Both the position numbers and the translations under genes were made by a program. The notes below the pieces were generated by a model that ran no database searches, had not been told where the DNA came from, and worked only from the letters and a program-made list of their open reading frames with translations. Positions 45,834 to 55,445 of a DNA stretch of 64,000 nucleotides are shown piece after piece. Each line of letters begins with the position of its first letter. The first letter of the stretch is position 1. Source of the stretch: Algimonas arctica (lineage in GTDB: Bacteria; Pseudomonadota; Alphaproteobacteria; Caulobacterales; Maricaulaceae); NCBI RefSeq assembly GCF_014652695.1, contig NZ_BMZH01000002.1, forward strand, positions 350,985 to 414,984, read 5' to 3'.

Positions 45834-46463
45834 TTAATCAGGCCGGCGCATGCGGTGGCTGAAGATATCAACATCGTTCCACCCAAGCAGGTCAAGGCGG
45901 CAGCGGGTGTTGAGGAAGTCAAAGCAACTTTGCGCCACGTCGAGGCGACCTTCGCGCACAAGGCGCGCCGTCAGGATAGTCCGTAACTGGTGCAAATAAA
46001 GCACATCAGACGCCGCGTAGCTCAATTGCGCGTCGGTAAGTTCGTCTGCGGCCCAATCGCTGCTCTGTTGTTGCTTGGAGAGATCAACGCCGAGCAATTC
46101 CTTGCAAATATCTTTTAGGCCGTGGCGATCCGTATAAGTCCGAACCAGGCCAGAGGCGATTTTAGTGCAGAAGATATTATGCGTGTCGACGCCCAGATCC
46201 CGCTGCATGATGGCGACGTCAAAACGGCCAAAATGGAAAATCTTGGTGACGTCCTGATTGAGCAATAAGGCTTTTAGGTTCGGTGCATCGTAAGCGTTCC
46301 TGTCCATCTGCACGATATGTGCGTCGCCGTCGCCGGACGATAGCTGCACAAGACAGAGCTTATCGCGCACGAGGGACAGGCCTTGCGTTTCTGTATCAAT
46401 GGCGACCGCGCGCCCAAAATCCAGCCCATCGGGCAAGTCGTTTTTATGGAGATGATTTGTCAT
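45834..46463 (-). CDS. rnd: RNase D-like 3'-5' exonuclease
   Basis: 209 residues, the exonuclease domain only (no HRDC). DEDDy residues: AIDTETQGL (Asp-Glu), FHFGRFDV (Asp), YAASDVLYLHQL (Tyr and Asp). In alphaproteobacteria this short RNase D commonly precedes lptC; here it lies on the same strand as lptC but about 4.9 kb upstream, with the polymerase cassette and the transposon between. Confidence 0.92.
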   Translation of the reverse strand: MTNHLHKNDLPDGLDFGRAVAIDTETQGLSLVRDKLCLVQLSSGDGDAHIVQMDRNAYDAPNLKALLLNQDVTKIFHFGRFDVAIMQRDLGVDTHNIFCTKIASGLVRTYTDRHGLKDICKELLGVDLSKQQQSSDWAADELTDAQLSYAASDVLYLHQLRTILTARLVREGRLDVAQSCFDFLNTRCRLDLLGWNDVDIFSHRMRRPD

Positions 46464-46565
46464 TGGCGCGACCTAAAGACTTAGAGCTAAAACAACAATG
46501 CTAAACAACAATGCCCGATTTTCGGCGGCGGGCCGTGTGGCGACATGGTAGGGAGGGGTATGTTA

Positions 46566-47609
46566 ATGCCAAACGACCACGAAATATATCAGGCTTTCCT
46601 GACCCGAACTGATTTCCCCGGGGTCATCATGGGGGTCCGAACCACGGGAGTATTCTGTCGTCCCGGATGTCCGGCGCGCATGCCGAAATTTGAGAATTGC
46701 GAATTTTACGAAAGCCCTGAGGCGGCCCTCCGGGCGGGCTATCGGGCGTGTAAACGCTGTCATCCGTCGGGCGAAGACCACGCCTTGATGCTCGCCGTGA
46801 TCGCGCTGGTCGAAGATAATGAAGATGGCCGAGTCGATGAGGCGGCGCTGAAACGGGCGGGGATTGATCCGTCAACGGCGCGACGAAAATTCAAACAGAG
46901 GCTCGGCATGAGTGTCGCGGAATATGCCCGCCTGAGACGGCTCGGATTGGCGGCCAAAGCTATGGCAGGCGGAGCCAGCGTGATTGATGCGCAGCTGGAC
47001 GCAGGCTTTGAAAGCGCATCCGGATTTCGCGCGGCTTACGCCAAGACGTTTGGGGCGGCGCCCGCGAAAGGCCAAGCGGACCCGCTCTTTGTGGACTGGT
47101 TGGACACAGCGGAAGGCCGCATGGTGGTCGTGACCGATGATCGCGCGCTCTACCTGATTGAATTTGTCGACCGAGTGAAACTCCCGCGCCAATTTGAACG
47201 GCTTCGGCGGATTCACGGCCGTGCCATTGTGCCGGGAACGACAGCGATCACAGAGATAATCCGACAAGAAATGGACGATTATTTTGCGGGGACATGTCAG
47301 AGTTTCTCGGTTGCGATCGAAACAACTGGGACTGAATTTCAGGACGGTGTCTGGGACGCGCTGCAAACCATCCCTTACGGTGAAACATGGAGTTACGCCG
47401 AACTGGCCACCGCCATCGGTAATGACAAAGCCGTCCGGGCTGTGGCCTCGGCGAATGGGTCGAACGGTCTCGCCATTGTTATCCCCTGTCACCGTGTCAT
47501 CGCGACGGGAGGCGGTCTTGGCGGCTACGCCGGCGGGATAGAGCGCAAGGCCCGACTGCTAGATCTGGAGCGCACACACCGGGCCCTGCGAGATGGGGAC
47601 CTCTTCTAA
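46566..47609 (+). CDS. ada: Bifunctional DNA repair protein/transcription regulator Ada
   Basis: 347 residues from the ATG at 46566, about 8 bases after GGGAGGGG. N-terminal Zn domain with Cys31, Cys35, Cys62 and Cys65 (FCRPGCPAR, CKRC) for phosphotriester repair, AraC-type HTH (about 75-165), and a C-terminal O6-alkylguanine methyltransferase with active-site IPCHRV. Domain order is that of E. coli Ada. Confidence 0.95.
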   Translation: MPNDHEIYQAFLTRTDFPGVIMGVRTTGVFCRPGCPARMPKFENCEFYESPEAALRAGYRACKRCHPSGEDHALMLAVIALVEDNEDGRVDEAALKRAGIDPSTARRKFKQRLGMSVAEYARLRRLGLAAKAMAGGASVIDAQLDAGFESASGFRAAYAKTFGAAPAKGQADPLFVDWLDTAEGRMVVVTDDRALYLIEFVDRVKLPRQFERLRRIHGRAIVPGTTAITEIIRQEMDDYFAGTCQSFSVAIETTGTEFQDGVWDALQTIPYGETWSYAELATAIGNDKAVRAVASANGSNGLAIVIPCHRVIATGGGLGGYAGGIERKARLLDLERTHRALRDGDLF

Positions 47610-47720
47610 CCCTTTGCTAACCCTATCCCTTAGGCCGACCCTAAGGCTTTTCCCCTATTCCACCGTCCCAAGCTGGTCCGATGATGAGATTGGCATGGTG
47701 CGTGGAATAAAGGTGGAGCA

Positions 47721-49220
47721 ATGGCGCTAGCCCCAAGAATTGTCGCAAGGCAAACGCAAAGTCTGGCGATGACGCCACAATTGCAACAAGCGATTAAGCT
47801 GTTGCAATTGTCCAATATTGAATTGGCCGCGTTCGTCGAAGAGCAAATGGAAAAGAACCCGCTGTTGGAACGCGGCACGGGGGAAGAAAACCGTCGCGGC
47901 GAAGATGTGTCCGACGCACCAACACCGGATGCCAGCCTGCAAATGGATGTTCCTGGTGCGGCGGAATCCGACCTTGACGCGCCCTCACATTGCACAACCG
48001 ACCACAGCCCGGGTGAAGCCATGACCAACCAAGGGGCGGATGTCGGGGGCACGATTGATTTTTCCAAAGGCGCGAGCTCCGGCGGATCTATGTCCGAAGG
48101 GTTTGATATTGGCGCCAATGCGGTCGCCGAACTGACGTTACAGGATCACTTACGCGAACAATTTGCGCATCTTAATCTCTCGGCGGCGGATCGTCCGGTC
48201 GCAGATTATCTGCTCGGCTTGCTCGATGATGCGGGCTACCTGCGTGACGAGACCGAGGCTTTGGCCTTGTCTTTGGGGGTGTCTGCCGCGCGGATCAGTT
48301 CTGTCATTACGCAGTTGCAAACGATGGAACCCACCGGCGTCTTCGCCCGGTCTTTATCTGAGTGTTTGGCGATGCAACTGGCCGAGACAGACCGTCTGGA
48401 TAAAGCCAATGAAATTCTGCTCGATAATCTTGAGCTGTTGGCGCGGCATGATTTCCCGAAGCTGGCGAAATTATGTGGAATCGAGCTTGATGATCTGAAA
48501 GCGCGAGTGCTGCATTTGCGAACGCTTAGCCCCAAGCCGGGTATGGCCTATGGCGGCGGTGCGATTTCGGGCCTGGAACCTGACGTCTTCGTGCGCGAAA
48601 CCCCAACCGGTGGGTGGGCCGTCGAATTAAATAGCGACACCTTACCGCGTGTGCTGGTCAACAAACGCTATTACCGCGAAATTAAAGCCGCGTCGGGCGA
48701 CAATGAACAAGCGCGTGAATTCCTTTCTGAATGTCATCAAACCGCCAGTTGGCTGGTTAAAAGCCTCGATCAACGCGCGCGAACCATTTTGAAAGTTGCG
48801 TCCGAGATCGTGCGCCAACAGGATGCATTTTTTGCCTTTGGCGTCGATCACATGCGCCCGCTTAAGCTCAAAGATGTGAGCGAGGCGATTGAAATGCACG
48901 AAAGCACGGTCAGCCGCGTCACGTCCGGGAAATTCATGGCAACACCGCGCGGAACGGTCGAGCTTAAGTTCTTTTTCACGGCGTCGATCCCGTCCACCTC
49001 GGGCGGAGAAGGCCATAGTGCGGAGTCAGTGCGGCACCGCATTCAAACGCTGATCGAAGAAGAAACAGATGTCAAAAGCGTCAAGTCCGATGACCGGATC
49101 GTGGAGTTACTTCGCGGTCATGGCGTAGACATCGCCCGGCGTACTGTCGCGAAATACCGTGACGCTTTGGCGATCCCAAGTTCGGTCGAACGGCGTCGCA
49201 TTATTCGCAATAAGATTTAG
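47721..49220 (+). CDS. rpoN: RNA polymerase sigma-54 factor RpoN
   Basis: 499 residues. Region I Gln-rich (QTQSLAMTPQLQQAIKLLQLSNIEL), core-binding domain, HTH, and the C-terminal RpoN box ARRTVAKYRDAL. Directs sigma-54 promoters with enhancer-binding activators. Often found just after lptB in proteobacteria; here it is 8.6 kb away and on the opposite strand. Confidence 0.97.
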   Translation: MALAPRIVARQTQSLAMTPQLQQAIKLLQLSNIELAAFVEEQMEKNPLLERGTGEENRRGEDVSDAPTPDASLQMDVPGAAESDLDAPSHCTTDHSPGEAMTNQGADVGGTIDFSKGASSGGSMSEGFDIGANAVAELTLQDHLREQFAHLNLSAADRPVADYLLGLLDDAGYLRDETEALALSLGVSAARISSVITQLQTMEPTGVFARSLSECLAMQLAETDRLDKANEILLDNLELLARHDFPKLAKLCGIELDDLKARVLHLRTLSPKPGMAYGGGAISGLEPDVFVRETPTGGWAVELNSDTLPRVLVNKRYYREIKAASGDNEQAREFLSECHQTASWLVKSLDQRARTILKVASEIVRQQDAFFAFGVDHMRPLKLKDVSEAIEMHESTVSRVTSGKFMATPRGTVELKFFFTASIPSTSGGEGHSAESVRHRIQTLIEEETDVKSVKSDDRIVELLRGHGVDIARRTVAKYRDALAIPSSVERRRIIRNKI

Positions 49221-49293
49221 CGCGCGTTTCGGCGTGCGCCGGAACAAGAACAGGCCTTTACAGCGTCATGACGTCTCGTGCTAAGCGGGTTTC

Positions 49294-50115
49294 ATGATCG
49301 CACTTATCTATCTCATCCACATTGCCGTTGTTATTTTTGGCGCCGTGACCCTCGTCTGGCTGATAAGCGTGCTGGCGCGCGACGCCTCGATCATCGATAT
49401 TTTCTGGGGCTTTGGTTTTTCCCTTGTTGGCCTGACGTGCCTCTATCTCGCGAGCGGACGCTTTGACATCATACCCTCACCCTATCTGTTGCTCATGGGC
49501 CTTATGCCGATCGTGTGGGGGCTCCGGCTCACGCTATATTTGGCCAAACGGAATCTGGGTCACGGCGAAGACGGGCGTTATATCGCGATGCGTAAACGCT
49601 CCGGACTCGCGGAAATGACATGGCGTCTGCGCGCGTTATTCTCAATCTACTGGGGTCAGGGCGTGCTCATCTTGATCGTGTCAGCCCCGGTGTGGGTCGC
49701 TTTTGCCAACGGCAAAACAACAGAGATCGGTGTGCTGGCGATAATCGGCGCGCTGATGTGGATCGCGGGCGTCTTGTTCGAAGCCATTGGCGATGCGCAA
49801 CTCGTCTCCTTCCTCAAGAAGAACGCGGATTATGACGGGCCGTATGAGGATAAACCTGTGCTCGACACGGGCCTGTGGGCGTGGACGCGTCATCCAAATT
49901 ATTTCGGCAATGCTTTGCTCTGGTGGGGCATATTTGTCGCCGCCTGTTCCGTGCCATGGGGTTGGGCGTCGATTGTCGGCCCGCTGATCATGACGACGCT
50001 GCTGATGCGCGTTTCAGGTCGCGATTTGCTGGAACGCAAACTCAAAAAACGTCCGGCTTACCGCGACTATGTCGAACGGACATCGAGTTTTGTGCCACGG
50101 CCACCGCAGACTTAG
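49294..50115 (+). CDS. DUF1295 (steroid 5-alpha-reductase-like) membrane protein
   Basis: 273 residues with about seven membrane segments. Family signatures DASIIDIFWGFGF, the GLRLTLYLAKRN stretch, GLWAWTRHPNYFGNALLWWG and RPAYRDYVERTSSFVPRPP. The C-terminal ICMT/5-alpha-reductase fold binds a nucleotide or SAM cofactor; the true substrate is unknown. Its 3' end overlaps the convergent sterol-desaturase-like gene by 74 bases. Confidence 0.9.
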   Translation: MIALIYLIHIAVVIFGAVTLVWLISVLARDASIIDIFWGFGFSLVGLTCLYLASGRFDIIPSPYLLLMGLMPIVWGLRLTLYLAKRNLGHGEDGRYIAMRKRSGLAEMTWRLRALFSIYWGQGVLILIVSAPVWVAFANGKTTEIGVLAIIGALMWIAGVLFEAIGDAQLVSFLKKNADYDGPYEDKPVLDTGLWAWTRHPNYFGNALLWWGIFVAACSVPWGWASIVGPLIMTTLLMRVSGRDLLERKLKKRPAYRDYVERTSSFVPRPPQT

Positions 50116-50917
50116 TCTCAATCGGCGGGGCGTTGATTGGGGCGACCGGCCCCGCTTTCACCAAGCCCCGGTCCGTCCCACAGACCTTATCCCAGAACCG
50201 AAAATAAAGCCCGTAATTCCCTTTGAAATTCGTATGATGCAGGTTGTGGTGGCTGGCCGTAATAATGTGACGGCCCCACCAGCCCTCGATCCAGCGTTGG
50301 GGATACACTTCCCAACCCGCATGATTAAAGACGGAATTGATCGTCATCAGCATTAGAATGACGAGCGCGGTGGCCCAATGAATCGGCACAAATAAGGCCA
50401 TGACCGGCAGCAACCAGGCGGAGCTTACGGCTTCAATTGGATCAAAAGAAAAGCTGGCCCACGGGGTGGGCTGAACACTACGGTGATGGCCCGCATGCGT
50501 GTGTTTGAAGAGTTTTGGATGGTGCATGAATCGGTGCGTGGCATAGAACCAACTGTCTTGCGCAAACAGGTAGAGCACGGCGCTGGCCGGCAGCCAAAGC
50601 CATGCGCCCAGCCCGACGGGCAATCCGCCATAAATCGCTGATCCGCCCGCTTTCCACATTTCCAAGACAATCGCGGCAGGCAAGGCATAGATGAACCCGC
50701 TAATGACTGAGAGACGAATTTCATTGGTGATGGTCGCGCGCGTCGGGTCGCGTTTGGACAGGCGTCTCGCATAGTATATTTTATTCGGCGCGGGCGTCCG
50801 CTGCCACAAAGCCCAATGGATCGGCGCGACAATGGCAAAATAGCGCGCAATAATGATCGCGCTTAGACCCGCATAGGTCGCCACAAATCCCCACAATGGT
50901 ATTGGCCATCCGTCCAT
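50042..50917 (-). CDS. Sterol desaturase/fatty-acid hydroxylase family protein
   Basis: 291 residues from MDGWPIPLWG; upstream open frame runs into glpK and is discarded. Four membrane segments and the three His clusters of the di-iron membrane hydroxylases: HRFMHH, HTHAGHH and HHNLHH. Hydroxylates or desaturates a lipid; substrate unknown. Divergent from glpK. Confidence 0.9.
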   Translation of the reverse strand: MDGWPIPLWGFVATYAGLSAIIIARYFAIVAPIHWALWQRTPAPNKIYYARRLSKRDPTRATITNEIRLSVISGFIYALPAAIVLEMWKAGGSAIYGGLPVGLGAWLWLPASAVLYLFAQDSWFYATHRFMHHPKLFKHTHAGHHRSVQPTPWASFSFDPIEAVSSAWLLPVMALFVPIHWATALVILMLMTINSVFNHAGWEVYPQRWIEGWWGRHIITASHHNLHHTNFKGNYGLYFRFWDKVCGTDRGLVKAGPVAPINAPPIETKSAVAVAQNSMSVRHSRGKPDVF

Positions 50918-51028
50918 AGCGTGCGCGTAGCCGCTGCCGGAGATCAGCGCAATAAAGCGCCGGAGCAATAAAAAGTCTCCGGAATAAAGAGACGCTTGCC
51001 GCACGGGATTGGCGCGGTAGGAAGGGGC

Positions 51029-52489
51029 ATGTCCGACGTTATCCTTTCTATCGACCAGGGAACGACCAGTTCCAGAACGCTTGTCGTCAGTGCTGAGGGC
51101 GTTATTTTGCATGCCGAGCAGCAAGAGTTCCCGCAGCTCTATCCACAAGACGGTTGGGTTGAACATGATCCTGAGGCAATCTGGACCACAATAAAGGCCA
51201 CCTTGAGCGCGTGCCGCGCTTGGTGCGGCGAGAACGATCACGCTCCCATTGCCATTGGCATCACCAATCAACGGGAAACGACGTTGGTGTGGGACCGCGC
51301 CACGGGCGAATGCCTTTACAATGCCATTGTTTGGCAGGACCGCCGTACGGCGGCGCGTTGCCGCCAGCTCGCGGGCGCGATGCCCGCGGCGCAGCTACAA
51401 GCCAAGACAGGCCTGCTGCATGATCCCTATTTTAGTGCGACCAAAATTGCGTGGATTTTGGATCATGTTGACGGCGCACGCATGCGGGCTGAACGTGGCG
51501 AGCTATGCTTTGGTACGGTCGATAGTTTCCTGATTTGGCGACTCACAGGCGGCGAAGTCCACGCGACCGACGCAACAAACGCTTCGCGCACCAACCTATT
51601 TAATATTCGGGGCAATGCGTGGGACCCGGAATTGCTCGCGCTATTTGGCGTGCCCGCGGCCGGATTGCCGGATGTGCGCGATTGTGTTGCCGATTACGGA
51701 TCATGGGACGGCATCCCCATCTGCGGTGTCGCGGGCGACCAGCAGGCCGCCGCAATCGGACAGCTTTGCGTGTAACGTGGCGATATTAAATCAACTTATG
51801 GCACGGGCTGTTTCGTGATTTTGAACACGGGCGAAAATTGCCTGAGCTCGAAAAACAAACTGCTCTCGACCATTGCTTACCGGATCAATGGACAGACGTC
51901 TTACGCGCTCGAAGGCTCGATCTTTATTGCGGGCGCAGGCGTACAATGGCTGCGCGATGAAATGAAATTGATCGATCACGCGTCGGAGACGCAGGCCATT
52001 TGCGAAGGGCTGGAGGGTAATCACGGCGTTTATCTGGTCCCGGCTTTTACCGGTCTGGGCGCACCCTATTGGGACCCTGACGTGCGCGGCGCGCTATTCG
52101 GGCTAACGCGTGATACGGGTCGCAAACATGTCGTGCGCGCCACAGTGGAGAGCGTGGTCTACCAAACCCATGACTTGTTCGCCGCGATGGCCAATGACGG
52201 GGCGCATCCGAAGTCATTACGCGTTGATGGCGGCATGGTGGCCAATGATTGGATGGTCGGGCATTTGGCGGATGTGCTGAACCTGCCTGTCGAGCGCCCA
52301 CAAATCCTCGAAACCACAGCCATGGGCGCGGCCTATCTCGCTATGATTGGGGTCGGTATGGTGGGCGGGCTGGATGATCTCGCGACCCTGTGGAACCGCG
52401 ACCGTCTATTTGAGCCAAATATGCTACAAAAGACCCGCAACTCCCTCTTGGACGGCTGGGCGGACTGCGTTAGACGGCTGCTGGCCTAA
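51029..52489 (+). pseudogene. glpK: Glycerol kinase with in-frame TAA stop
   Basis: Would phosphorylate glycerol to glycerol 3-phosphate. N-terminal [26 protein letters not shown] and [15 protein letters not shown] lead to a TAA at 51773-51775; the same frame then resumes as RGDIKSTYGTGCF and continues through ALEGSIFIAGAGVQWLRDE and DGGMVANDWM to the normal C-terminus. Together 486 codons, close to full GlpK. Only one codon is at fault and no frameshift is needed. A real nonsense mutation or a sequence error would both explain it. No glpF or glpD is near. Confidence 0.9.
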
Positions 52490-52520
52490 CGGCGTGCATC
52501 CTCACAAGAGCGAGGGCCGT

Positions 52521-52597
52521 GGGGGGATAGCTCAACTGGTTAGAGCCACCCGCTCATAACGGGTTGGTTGGGGGTTCAAGTCCCTCTCCCCCTACCA
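52521..52597 (+). tRNA. tRNA with CAU anticodon (Met or Ile2)
   Basis: 77 bases with encoded CCA. Acceptor GGGGGGA/TCCCCCT (one G-U at position 1-72), D stem GCTC/GAGC, anticodon stem ACCCG/CGGGT around CTCATAA, T arm GGGGG-TTCAAGT-CCCTC. CAU is used by elongator Met and by lysidine-modified Ile2; sequence alone does not settle which. Accessory DNA begins directly downstream. Confidence 0.93.
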
Positions 52598-53023
52598 ACA
52601 AGTCACTGTTTTTATTAGTTATTTTGATTAATGATGCAGAGAGTCATGTGCAAATTAGGCCGCTCGTATCTCATTTTTTGTTCGAGATGATTACAGAGAC
52701 TCAGGTTTTCTTTGATTCGCCCTTAAATTGGTCTCTGCTGAAAATTTTAACTGAATTCCTAGCGTAGTTTCAGTGGGTTAGAAGTCATCTCTTGGTGCTG
52801 GGTTTGTGTGTCTCCCCGACTACCACGCACCTGGCGCTTTCGGCGATCAATTCACGGACAGTGAGAATAGCCCCTACTAACGGGGGTTTAGCCCGATACT
52901 GGACTATAAGAGACGCTCAGAGAGGAGCGAAAAGGGTCGATATCCGAGCCATTTGGCGAGGCGTCTCAGATCACTGATTTTAGGATCAACTCGTTTAGCA
53001 GCAGGTGCTGAGAGGATAGTGGG
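52598..53023. other. Non-coding, AT-richer region after the tRNA
   Basis: No supported gene. It contains one copy of an 18-bp direct repeat (52819-52836). The sharp change in composition just after the tRNA 3' end fits the left edge of an island. Confidence 0.5.
52819..52836 (+). repeat. 18-bp direct repeat, copy 1
   Basis: ACTACCACGCACCTGGCG. Matches 58784-58801 at 17 of 18 positions; the two bracket the recombinase remnant and the buf operon. Confidence 0.65.
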
Positions 53024-53878
53024 TTAAGCGGAGACGCCGAAGAGAATCGCTTGGTCATTCCAGCATGCAGGGAGCTTTCCTGCGGATGCCTTGAGGGACT
53101 TGACCGTCATCTCGATGGGATGACGTCCGGCTACAATCTCGCTAACAATCTTGGGAGACATAAATGCGAGGTTCAGGATGCGGCTGACGTCAGCTTTATC
53201 TAGGCCGTGCTCCGCTCCGATTTGCAATTGGGATGTATAGCGTCCGAACTTTAGACCTTCATACCATTCACGACCCATAGCGATCAGCTTGATTAGCTCT
53301 TGGTCTGGCTCCCCGAGAGCCTGTCCGCCAATGACCAACTTCGCCTCGACGCCCCGCCGTTTCAGTTGAAGCGGATAGTCTAAGGTGATGACTGCATCTA
53401 CTACATTATCGGTCTCTGGCGGGGCCTGCGTTTCGGTCGTCAGCAGTTGGTTGCGTCGAAGCCGGAGCGTCAGTTGAGTTGGGTTAATGCAGACACGCTC
53501 TACTAGATCAATGAGGGTGGCTCTCTGGGTCTCACGCCCGGTGTCCGTAAGACGTGTCGTTAGCTCAGCTGCATGGGTTCCTAGGTTTGAAACTTGATTT
53601 GGCGTGAGGTCTTTCAGATTTGCCAACTCTATGATGCGCAAAGTATCGGACAAAAGATCCGTAATCCCGTTCAAGACAAGCTCTTCGATCTGCTTTGCGA
53701 AGACGGGACCGAACCGGTCGACCCAGAGACGGATACTCTCATGGCAGACGTCGACCCCACGTTCATGCAGCAGGTCTTCCACATTCCTCAACGAGAGCGG
53801 GAAGCGGACGTACATCATCACGGCGAGTTGGATAACTTCCCGAGACGTTTTGAAGTAACGAAACGGGTTCGGGATCAT
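53024..53878 (-). pseudogene. IS6-transposase N-terminus fused to large serine recombinase C-terminus
   Basis: One open frame of 284 residues made of two unrelated parts. Residues 1-63 (NPFRYFKTSREVIQLAVMMY ... WVDRFGPVFAKQ) are the start of an IS6/IS26-family transposase, nearly identical to the copy at 59565. From about residue 66 the sequence is the C-terminal half of a large serine recombinase (LIDLVERVCINPTQLTLRL, YPLQLKRRGVEAKLVIGG, IAMGREWYEGLKFGRYTS, VSRILNLAFMSPKIVSEI). Both catalytic domains are missing, so it is probably inactive. It marks an IS6 rearrangement inside an integrase gene next to a tRNA. Confidence 0.85.
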
Positions 53879-54193
53879 GACTGGAATCTAACACACCTCA
53901 GCCGACGGAACACTTTCCCCTGAAAATTCCATTCCGGGCCATGTGACGACCCTAGCGTATCATTGCGAAGGCAAGTTCCTCTTGCAACGCCGTGGGTTCA
54001 ATCAATTTAGGCTGACCTTCGCATCTAGCCATTTTCACAAAGGAAAATTTCGCCCATTGATCGCGGCCCGTTCTCGCTCTTGTGATATCCCGTTCCCAAT
54101 AGGTGATTGGCAGTTGATCACATTCGAAGTTACCGAAGTGTCGTCATCGAGTGCTTTTTGTTTCGATGCAGATAACTTCAAAGGAACTTTATT
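53879..54193. other. IS6 end remnant and leader of the buf operon
   Basis: About 60 bases of IS6-type terminal sequence (with TTTTCAGGGGAAA on the minus strand) are followed by about 250 bases of upstream region for bufA. GTTACC lies near 54129 and could belong to an ECF-type promoter as known for bufferin operons in Caulobacter, but the matching -10 is not clear. Confidence 0.4.
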
Positions 54194-54553
54194 ATGTCCC
54201 ACGCCTCACTCATCTCAAAATCCGTCATTCTAGGTCTTGGCCTCGCGGCGGCAGCCACGACGTCATACGCAAAACCCAATTCACAGCTTACCCTTTCCGA
54301 GAGCGCTCCGACTAGTGTCCAACAAGCATTTTCAGCTTGGCAGCAAGGCGACCGCCTCGAAGGCCGGAAGGATAAATGTTACGGAATCGCTTTAGCTGGC
54401 GAAAATGACTGCAAGGCCGGAAAAGGGACAAGTTGCGAAGGCACGTCTACCGCTGATTTCCAAGGCAATGCATGGACATATGCGCCGCGCGGCACATGTG
54501 AGTATATTGTGACACCTGCAGGAGCGGCCTCCGTTGACACAATTGACCGCTAA
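54194..54553 (+). CDS. bufA1: BufA1-type bufferin precursor (DUF2282)
   Basis: 119 residues. Sec signal peptide (1-26, SYA-K) and a mature part with four cysteines in the family spacing: [29 protein letters not shown]. Bufferins are periplasmic ribosomally made peptides whose cysteines are converted to metal-chelating heterocycles by the MNIO enzyme; they sequester copper. First gene of the operon; AAAGGAAC lies ahead of the start. Cysteine modification is inferred from the family. Confidence 0.92.
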   Translation: MSHASLISKSVILGLGLAAAATTSYAKPNSQLTLSESAPTSVQQAFSAWQQGDRLEGRKDKCYGIALAGENDCKAGKGTSCEGTSTADFQGNAWTYAPRGTCEYIVTPAGAASVDTIDR

Positions 54554-54587
54554 TTTCGGTTAAAGAACAAAACCTCGGACCAACACC

Positions 54588-55445
54588 ATGACACGTCAAT
54601 CCGCACTCCCCCCTAGTGCCGGTCTCGGCTTAAAGCCCGATTACTATCGGGACGCGCTTGAGACAGATGTGGATGATATTTGGTTCGAGGTTCACCCTGA
54701 AAATTATATGGTCGCAGGCGGTCCGCGATTGGCGTGGCTGGACGCTATCCGGGACAATCATGCCCTTAGCTTTCATGGTGTCGGCGCCTCTTTGGGGGGG
54801 CTCGGTCCATTCGATGCGCCTCATCTAAAGGCTCTCAAATCACTGATAGAACGGTTTGAACCAGATCAAGTTTCCGAACATGCGACATTCTCAAGCCATC
54901 AGGGCCAATATCACGCTGACTTGCTGCCGTTACCTCGAACGGAAGAGTCTATCGCGCATCTTTCCTCGCGTGTGAGTGCTTTCCAAGACGCGATTGACCG
55001 CCGTATCCTCCTTGAAAATCCGACAAATTACCTAAACTTTGCGTGTGAATGTGATGAACCGGAGTTCTTAACACAAGTTGCAAAACGGTCCGGATGTGGG
55101 CTTCTGATCGATCTTAATAATATATGGGTGAGCGCGAATAATATCGCTATTGACCCATACGACTATATCAGGCGCATTGCCCCCAACTTTGTTGGCGAAA
55201 TTCATATTGCAGGGTATTCGTCCGACCCGATTCTAGGCGACAGCTTTCTAATCGATAGTCATGATGCGCCGATAAAATCGACCGTATTTAATCTTTTAGA
55301 ATATGCACTCAAGCTTTGGGGGCCAAAACCCGTCCTTATCGAACGTGACGGGAATATCCCTGAATTTGATATTCTCTTAGATGAGCGTCAAAAAGCTCAA
55401 GCGTTGATTGATGCTTGTATGAGCGAGCGCGATGACGCCTCTTGA
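54588..55445 (+). CDS. bufB: MNIO-family bufferin maturase BufB (DUF692)
   Basis: 285 residues, TIM-barrel non-haem di/tri-iron oxygenase. GLGLKPDYYRDAL, WFEVHPENYM (Glu/His), SFHGVGASLGG, DQVSEHATFSS, LLENPTNYL, LLIDLNNIWVSANN, EIHIAGYS and IERDGNIPEF carry the family metal-binding residues. It would modify BufA1 cysteines. Overlaps bufC by 14 bases. Confidence 0.94.
   Translation: MTRQSALPPSAGLGLKPDYYRDALETDVDDIWFEVHPENYMVAGGPRLAWLDAIRDNHALSFHGVGASLGGLGPFDAPHLKALKSLIERFEPDQVSEHATFSSHQGQYHADLLPLPRTEESIAHLSSRVSAFQDAIDRRILLENPTNYLNFACECDEPEFLTQVAKRSGCGLLIDLNNIWVSANNIAIDPYDYIRRIAPNFVGEIHIAGYSSDPILGDSFLIDSHDAPIKSTVFNLLEYALKLWGPKPVLIERDGNIPEFDILLDERQKAQALIDACMSERDDAS

Noticed and set aside
50918..51271. 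N-terminal extension of the sterol-desaturase frame into glpK
   Set aside because: Antisense to glpK coding sequence; the membrane protein starts naturally at 50917.
53594..53923. Plus-strand ORFs antisense to the IS6 fragments (also 59278-59740)
   Set aside because: They are mirror frames of the same transposase in both copies and have no independent start signals.
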